Shown one piece after another: positions 57,650 to 64,000 of a DNA stretch of 64,000 bases; the stretch's first letter is position 1, and each line of letters starts with the position of its first letter. The notes under the pieces were generated by a model, which was not told the DNA's origin, did no database searches, and saw only the letters and a list, made by a program, of their open reading frames with translations. Where the stretch lies: the NCBI RefSeq assembly GCF_002288925.2, contig NW_022098031.1, forward strand, positions 16,560,212-16,624,211, given 5' to 3'. Made by a program: the position numbers and the translations under genes. This DNA is from Delphinapterus leucas (Eukaryota > Chordata > Mammalia > Artiodactyla > Monodontidae).

Positions 57650-58740
57650 CATGTATTTGTTAAAGGATTAATGTCCAGAATATATAAAAGCACCCTATAA
57701 CTCAACAATGAAAAATCAAATAACCTGATTAAAAAATGGGTAGAGGACATGAATAGATATTTTTACAAAGATGATATACAGATGGCTAACAAGCGTATGA
57801 AAAGATGTATAACATTACTAATCATCAGAGAAATGAAGGTCAAAACCACAGTGAGATATGATCTCACACTTATTAGCATCATCATTAGGCTACTATCAAA
57901 AAACCAGAAAATAGGGCTTTCCTGGTGGTGCAGTGGTTGAGAGTCCGCCTGCCGATGCAGGGGACACAGGTTCGTGCCCCGGTCCAGGAAGATCCCACAT
58001 GCCGTGGAGCAGCTGGGCCCGTGAGCCATGACCACTGAGCCTGCACGTCCGGAGCCTGTGTTCCACAACGGGAGAGGCCACAGCAGTGAGAGGCCCGCGT
58101 ACCACATTAAAAAAAAAAAAAACCTAGAAAATAGTAAGTGCTGGTGAGGACGTGGAGAAAGTGGAACCACTGTGTACTTTTAGTGGGATTGTAAAACAGT
58201 GCAGCTGCTTGGAAAACATTATAGACGTTCCTCAAAAAATCAAAAATGGAACTACCATATGATCCAGCAATGTCACTTCTGGGTGTGTATCCAAAATAAT
58301 TGAATGCAGGGTCTCCAAGAGATAATTGCACATGCATGTTCATAGCAGCACTATTCACAATAACCAAGAGGTAGAAGTAACCCAAATGCCCATTAACAGA
58401 TGAATGGGTAGACAAAATGTGATATATACACACAATGGGGTATTATTCAGACTTAAAAAGGAAGGAAATCATGTCACATGCTGCAACATGAATGAACCTC
58501 AAGGACATTATGGTAAATGAAATAAATCAGTTACAAAAGACAAATACTGTATGATTCATCTTCTATGAGGTATCTAAAGTAGTAAAATTCATAGGAATAG
58601 AAAGAATGGTGGGTGTAGTTACCAGGGGCTGGGTGAAGGCAGAAAAGGGCACTTATTATTTAATGGATATAAAGGTGAAAGCGTTCTCAAGATCTGTTTC
58701 ACAACAATGCGAACTTAACTCTACTGAAGTGTGCACTTAA
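57650..58740 (+). repeat. L1 ORF2 3' end and 3' UTR, sense, interrupted by a SINE
   Basis: The L1 runs 57650-57913 and resumes at 58123. Blocks include 'ggattaatgtccagaatata', 'tatgatccagcaatgtcact' and 'acttaaaaaggaaggaaatc'. A broken ORF2 C-terminus reads [18 protein letters not shown] at about 57779-57832. Fragment is 5' truncated. Confidence 0.93.
57914..58122 (+). repeat. CHR-type SINE, sense, inside L1
   Basis: 'gggctttcctggtggtgcag' to 'gaggcccgcgtaccaca' and a poly(A) tail to 58122. The duplicated target is aaccagaaaatag on the left and aacctagaaaatag on the right. A box gtggtgcagtgg and B box ggttcgtgcccc are intact. Confidence 0.96.
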
Positions 58741-58769
58741 AAGTGGAGATGCAGGAGAGCCAATGGTGT

Positions 58770-59160
58770 AGGTCCAGTCTGAGTCTGAAGGCCTGGGAAC
58801 CATGAGGGCTGATGGCATATATTCCAGTGAAAGCTGGCAGGTTGGAGACCCAAGAAGAGCTAATCTTTCAGTTCAAGTCTGAAAGCAGGAAAAGACCAGT
58901 ATCCTAGCTCAAGCAGTCAGGCAGAAGGAGGTTCCCTTTTTCTTGTGGGAGGTTCAGACTTTTTATTTTAATCAGGCCTTCAACTGATTGGATGAGGGCA
59001 ACCCACGTTAGGGAGGGCATTCTGCTTTACTCAGTCCTACTGATTCAAACGTTAGTCTCAATCAAAACACCCTCACAGACACACTCCGAATAATGTTTGA
59101 CCAAATATCTAGGCACCCTGTGGCCCAGTCAAATTGATGTAAAATTAACCGTCACGAGTG
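58770..59160 (-). repeat. MLT1-type LTR (ERVL-MaLR), antisense
   Basis: 'caactgattggatgagggca', 'attctgctttactcagtcct', 'caaaacaccctcacagacac' and 'tgtggcccagtcaaattgat' are the well-known complement of MLT1. Confidence 0.93.
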
Positions 59161-59870
59161 CTAAGCAGTAAATGATAGTAAAACACAGAGAGGAGCTACT
59201 TAAATAGAATTAGAGGGCTTGGGTGGGGAGATGATGCTTAAGGTGAGATAGAGTGTTAAGCAGGACTCAGCAATGGGGAGAGGCAGTTACTAACCTCTGC
59301 CCCTGTCTTCCTGTGGGTGTAATAGAGTGTGGGCTCTAGAGCTAAGATGCTAAGGTGTCACTGCTGTTGTATTTACATAAAAATATGTATAATTTAACTA
59401 AGAGTTACAATGCAAACATCCCAAAACTACCACCCACGTCAATAAGTAGATCATTTACAACACTCTTGAAGCTCCCCATGATTCCAGTAAATTCTCTTCC
59501 CAAGGGAAAACCAGCATCCTATCATTTGTGAAAATAATTTGCTTGCTTTTTATATCTTTACAAGTTACAGATACATCATGAAACAATATAACTTGTTCTG
59601 CCAAGTTTTGTGCTTTATATGAACTGAACCATTCTGAGTATATTAGTCTTTAAAGTGAACTTCCATGTCTCTGATTGTCTTATTTGCCTTATTTCCAAGG
59701 TCTTCTGGGGTGTCTCACTATTGCCTCCCCATATGCTTCTATGGACAACACTTACTTCTAGTTGATTTCTTTGACTTCCAGATTTGTAAATGTTTGTATT
59801 ACAAGTCCTTTGCATTAAGATTGTGCTTCCTTCTGATCTTAAATATAAGGGACTGCCTGAATTTTAATCT
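59161..59870. other. No recognised feature
   Basis: Unassigned DNA with a possible old L1-tail trace at 59390-59640 (gtagatcatttacaacactc). Confidence 0.4.
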
Positions 59871-60055
59871 TGGCTTTGATGCTTATTAGCTGTGTAATCT
59901 TGTGCAAGTATCCTCTGCTCTGTGGAATGGGGATAATAATAGAACCCATTCTATGGAGCTGTGAAGATGGAAAAAGTTAGTATATGTAAGGTGTTTACCA
60001 CTGTGTCTGCCAAGTAAGACTCAATAATGGTTAAAGGTTACTATAACAATGAAGG
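59870..60055 (+). repeat. MIR SINE, sense
   Basis: 'gcttattagctgtgtaatct', 'ctgtggaatggggataataa' and 'ggagctgtgaagatggaaaa' in MIR order. Confidence 0.85.
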
Positions 60056-60528
60056 GTTTTGTGCAGATTAAATTTTTTAAAATGTGCCAACTGACACATA
60101 ATAGGTACTCAGTCATTCTTGGCATCATCTCTATTTCTTCTTTCAGATTCTTCTGTGGCTACTTTCCAGTTGTTTGTGATTTCTATAAGTCATGTAAAGT
60201 ATAGTGCACTAATGCTATCACCTCTATACCAAGGAGCCTAGGAGAACCTTGACTTAACAGGGATCAGAAAATTCATCCTCTCAGAACATATATTGCTGGG
60301 GCAGATTTTTGAAGCATAGGCAGAAATTGGCTCAGTGAACTGAGGTGGGGCTTTCCATGAACAGAATGGAAAAATTACATGCAAATTTCTAGAAAGGGAG
60401 CATCACATGGTCCCTTGTACATTATTGTTTTTCCGTTGCTGTAGAGAAGCTTGTGATGAAACGGGTGTCCAAGTTCTTAATTTTGGCAAGACCTAATTTT
60501 GGCCACAACATGAATCCTTTAGACCAGT
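60056..60528. other. No recognised feature
   Basis: Unassigned sequence between a MIR and a hAT element. Confidence 0.45.
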
Positions 60529-61012
60529 GCTGTCCCATAAATAATAATGTGGGCCAATATGTAATTAAAAATGTTCTAGTAGCCACATTAAAAATGTAAA
60601 ATAAACAGTTGAAATTAATTTTAATAATATTTTATTTATATACTATGTCTAAAATATTATTTTAACATATAATCAATATAAAAATTATTAATAATATATT
60701 TTGAGGTTTTTTGGTAGTACGTCTTCAAAATTTGGTTGCAGTTTACAATTACAGCATATCCAGTTTTCATGGAAAATACTTAATCTGTATTTCAGTTTTA
60801 TAAAATTACAGTTAAAAATAGATTCACGTACACAAGCTGTTCAAAACATACATAAATGTTTTTGAATAACTGAATCATATATGCTTTCAAACTAAAATTT
60901 AAGTTTATTACATTTAATTAAAATTAAAAATTTAGTTCTTAATTCACACGAGTCATATTTTAAGTATTCAGTAGTCAGGTATGGCTAGTGGCTCCTATCT
61001 GGAACAACCTGG
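60529..61012 (+). mobile_element. hAT-Charlie-type non-autonomous DNA transposon
   Basis: The left end cagtgctgtcccataaataa and the right end ctagtggctcctatctggaa match the short inverted repeats of a common Charlie-derived family with 'tagtagccacattaaaaatg' inside. Possible 8-bp target duplication, ctttagac against cattaaac (6/8). No transposase coding sequence. Confidence 0.75.
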
Positions 61013-61129
61013 CATTAAACTATATTCACCTTAAATAAATGAATACAGTTTCCCCTAATGTAGCTAAATGATAAACTCACAACTATAGTATTCTAATAGC
61101 TTCATGAAGTAGTTTATAGATTTGACCTG

Positions 61130-63115
61130 TTTTTCTACTTTTCTTCTTCTGAAGTTTCCATCATAGCCACCATTTATTGAGGTGGATCAATTTGTCTATA
61201 TTGAAGGATCAATTCTCAGTCCTCTTACTTGACCTCAGAGCAGTATGTGATGCAGTGGTCTTCTCCTTCTCCTGGACATATTTTCCTGGGACTCATGCCA
61301 TCCCACCCTCCTAGTTTTGCTTTAACCTGACTGGCTGGTCCTTCTCAATTTCCTTTGCTGCTTCCTCTTTATTTCACTCTAAATGTTGAAGGGCTTTGAG
61401 TCTCAGTCTTGGACCTTTTTCATCATTATTCTTTGATGATCTTGTCCAATCTCATAACCTTAAATATCATCGACATATTGATGACTCCCAAATTTGAATC
61501 TTTAGCCCAGACTTTCCCCTGAATTCCAAACCCATATATCTACTCTACTGCCTAGTTTGATGTCTAATACACATCTCCAATATATAGTTGACCGTTGAAC
61601 AACACGGGTGTGACCTGTACAGGTCCACTTATATGCAGATTTTTTTTCACTAAATACATACTACAGTAGTACACAATCCGAGATTGATTGACTCCATGGA
61701 TGTAGAACCATAGATACAGAAGACCTATTTTTTTGAGTGGGTAGAGGGTCAGCACCTCTAACCCACATTGTTCAAGGGTCATGTGTAAGTTATCTAAAAC
61801 TGATTCCTGATTTTCCACCAAACAAGTCCTGCCAGTGTTTCCCATCTTGGTTAATGGTAACTATCCTTCGAGTTCCTCTGGGCAAAACCCTTAGAGTCAT
61901 CCTTGCCTCCTCTCTTTCTCTTACCTCCTCTAACAAACCCATCAGAAAGTCCTGTTGGCTTTACTTTCAAAAATACATCCAAAATCTAACCTCTTCCTCT
62001 TCTCATCACTTTTTTTCTGCTACTATCCTGGTCTAAGCCACCATCATTCTCATCTGGATAATCACAACAACCTCCTAAATGCACTCCCTATATTTCTACT
62101 CTTAACCAGTTCAGTCTATTCTCAGCCCAGAGTGCATAACATGATACTTTGTGCAAAACATCAATGGCTTCCCATATCTGAATGAAAGCCAAAGTCCTGA
62201 TAATGGCCTCACACTGCCACTTGCCTCTTTGACCTGATCTCCTCCCCTGGCCCCAATTCTGGGCCTTTTGAACTCTGGGCTCATGCAGGAATACGAGCCA
62301 GGCTCCTGTCTCAAGGAGTTTGCACTTACTGTTCTCTTGGCCTCGTTCCCGCTTCCTCCATTCTGTACAACTCATTTGCTCACCTCTTGGGACATTTACT
62401 CAAGTATCACCCTTTCAGGGAGGCCTTATCAGTAGGCCCATTGCTATCTTAATGTCAGTGTCAATAGCAGTATGGTGCCCACCCTGGAGTTGTAGTTCTG
62501 TGGTTTACAGGGGGACAAGCAGATGGGCTGCTGGGCTACTGAATTGAAAGATACCTGTGGCACATGGTAATCTCTGTGATCGTCCTCTCTGGTACAAGCT
62601 ATCTAGAGAGCTGCATGGAGTCAGTTTTGTGCAAAGAAAAAAACCTTCTACCTCTAGGTGGTTTTCAGCTCCATTAGCCTTCTCAGCTGGGCACCCTTGT
62701 GTAGTGCTCAGAATGTACAGTCTCACATTGAGACCCTGCTGACCGCCCCTCCTACCTCTCACCACATGTCTCACTATCCCCCACCACTTTACATTTTCCA
62801 TAGCATCTCCTGCCATCCAGGAAATGCGAATGTGGGGCCACTTGTTCAAAAGTTTTAACAATTTCAAGGTGACACCAGCACAGCATTAGACCGAACACAG
62901 GTCCTTCTGATCTCAGGGCCTTGTGTATTTCCACAGATCATGTGCTCATGAAGCTGGCACTGCTGTCATCTGAGAGACTACATATTTCACTCATGTGTTC
63001 AGTTTATTGTTTGTTCTTCTCATACTTAAATATAAACTCAACTGGGGCCTGGGATTTTTCTGTTCTGTTTCTCTGTTATATCTGCATCAGCTAGAAGAGA
63101 TTCTTTGCTGAATAA
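61130..63115 (+). repeat. LINE2, sense, long, interrupted
   Basis: 'tattgatgactcccaaattt', 'agagtcatccttgcctcctc', 'tcagaaagtcctgttggctt', 'gtctaagccaccatcattct', 'atcaatggcttcccatatct' and 'aagtatcaccctttcaggga' follow the L2 ORF2-end and 3' UTR order. 62980-63115 looks like the 3' tail. A Tigger interrupts at 61584, and 62460-62980 does not align and may be an unassigned insertion. Confidence 0.8.
61584..61786. mobile_element. Tigger-type MITE
   Basis: The left end tagttgaccgttgaacaaca and the right end ttgttcaagggtca are inverted repeats. About 200 bases, with no coding content. It sits in L2 between 'taatacacatctcca' and 'gttatctaaaactgattcct', which are adjacent in intact L2. Confidence 0.85.
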
Positions 63116-63124
63116 ACAGATGTG

Positions 63125-63650
63125 CTAAGCATGAGGTATAGCCTTTAAATATATTGTCTCTAAAGCTAATTTTACAAATGAGAAAGCTGAGGAGGATTGA
63201 ACACTGTTCAATGTATTGTCATACGTGTGTGAAGCTGGGGGCTGGGAAGCTGTTCTTCTTAGAAAGGAAGAGATACTGAGGCTCAGTGAAATTTAGGAAC
63301 TTCTCCAAGAGTGAACATTTCAGTGCCAGAGTATTGCTCTTTTTCTCTGGGTCCTCCTTCAGCAAATAACTTATTTTTGGTTCTTCTGCTATGAGTGGGT
63401 GAAGAGAACAGCCCCACCAGGAGAGGCAGCCAACTACTGTGTTTCACAGTTTCTCTCCTTTCACTTGAAAATGCCCTTGATAATAACATTACATACTTTT
63501 ATGTAGCTCATAAATTATACCATTTGCTCCACAAAAAAGTATCTGAAATAGACAGAAATTGCACTTTTCCCTACTTTATAAAAGTGAAATTTGAAATCCA
63601 AGTTGGCTAAGATTATGCAACTTAGTGAGGAGTGGGGCTGCCTGAGCCCA
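63125..63650 (-). repeat. MIR-like fragments, antisense
   Basis: 63125-63300 (tttacaaatgagaaagctga; ctgaggctcagtgaaattta) and 63560-63650 (aaagtgaaatttgaaatcca; gcctgagcccaggt) each resemble antisense MIR. Both are decayed. Confidence 0.45.
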
Positions 63651-64000
63651 GGTTTTTTAAGTCTCGGTTTCTCTTTGGGTTTGTTCAAAAGTTGATCATT
63701 TCAAAAATGATTTTTTAAATTTATTGCAGATTTCTTGGATAAATGTTTACAATTTTTCTATTTCTACATAATGAATATACTGAAGAATGTCATATTCTTT
63801 TTCTTAGAGCTGTGATGTTTGTGAAGCCTGTGTAAATCCCGTGATGAAACTATGTATATTTCAAGAATTAGTTTCTGATATATTGCATGGAGTTTAAAAT
63901 TGGTGTGGTGTAGCACAAGTACTTGATAAGGTGTTTATAAATTTATGAATAGCTAGATGAATTATTTCATTGAATCGGGCATTAAATGGCAGTTCGGTCT
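63651..64000. other. No recognised feature
   Basis: AT-rich end of the window, nothing called. Confidence 0.5.

Noticed and set aside
62505..62867. 120-codon minus-strand frame
   Set aside because: Falls in an unassigned block inside an L2 and mirrors plus-strand frames; no domain seen.
1..64000. A complete novel system, operon or intact endogenous virus
   Set aside because: No operon structure, no intact retroviral genes, and no cluster of related frames was found. LTRs appear to be solo copies.

Overview
The window is a piece of a mammalian nuclear genome, almost certainly from a cetacean (toothed or baleen whale). The best evidence is eight or nine copies of a tRNA-headed SINE of the cetacean/hippo CHR type. 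Their heads read GGGCTTCCCTGGTGGCGCAG, and they come in two body types: a 'gcggtacgcgggcctctcac' type and a longer 'ttggctgcgttgggtcttcg' type. A Tigger copy and several LTRs also look artiodactyl-lineage-like. There is no sign of bacterial or viral gene organisation. Almost all open frames lie in repeats or are chance frames.

No gene could be identified by name. The window reads like intronic or intergenic DNA. Three short plus-strand stretches look like real coding exons. At 5811-5849 a strong acceptor is followed by an ATG in very good Kozak context (MAEEADLSSLLN) and a gtaagc donor. At 18520-18590 an acidic 71-nt exon is in phase with the first. At 55768-55859 a 92-nt exon has near-ideal splice sites and an open 30-codon frame. 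They could be sparse exons of one plus-strand gene with very long introns, but the second and third cannot be joined directly, so at least one exon would be missing between them.

Layout. 0-15 kb: antisense LINE2 copies (about 0.3-1.8, 9.3-10.9 and 12.2-13.6 kb), a sense LINE2 split by a Tigger transposon and by L1 tail sequence (6.0-7.8 kb), MIRs, L1 3' ends and three CHR SINEs. 15.8-16.2 kb: a 400-base assembly gap that begins inside a SINE. 16-30 kb: mostly unique sequence, an internally deleted Tigger1, three related LTR-like repeats, an LTR that splits a MER5-like element, and two more MER5-like elements in series. 30-45 kb: unique sequence, a nested double SINE with signs of 3' transduction, several old L1 3' ends and a perfect 25-bp hairpin. 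45-55 kb: a 5'-truncated SINE, several LTRs including a back-to-back pair, and a GC-rich patch with a minisatellite at its edge. 55-64 kb: the third exon, an L1 carrying a SINE, an MLT1 LTR, a hAT element and a long sense LINE2 split by a small Tigger.

Repeat family names come from recognition by eye. Boundaries of old repeats are approximate, usually within a few tens of bases.
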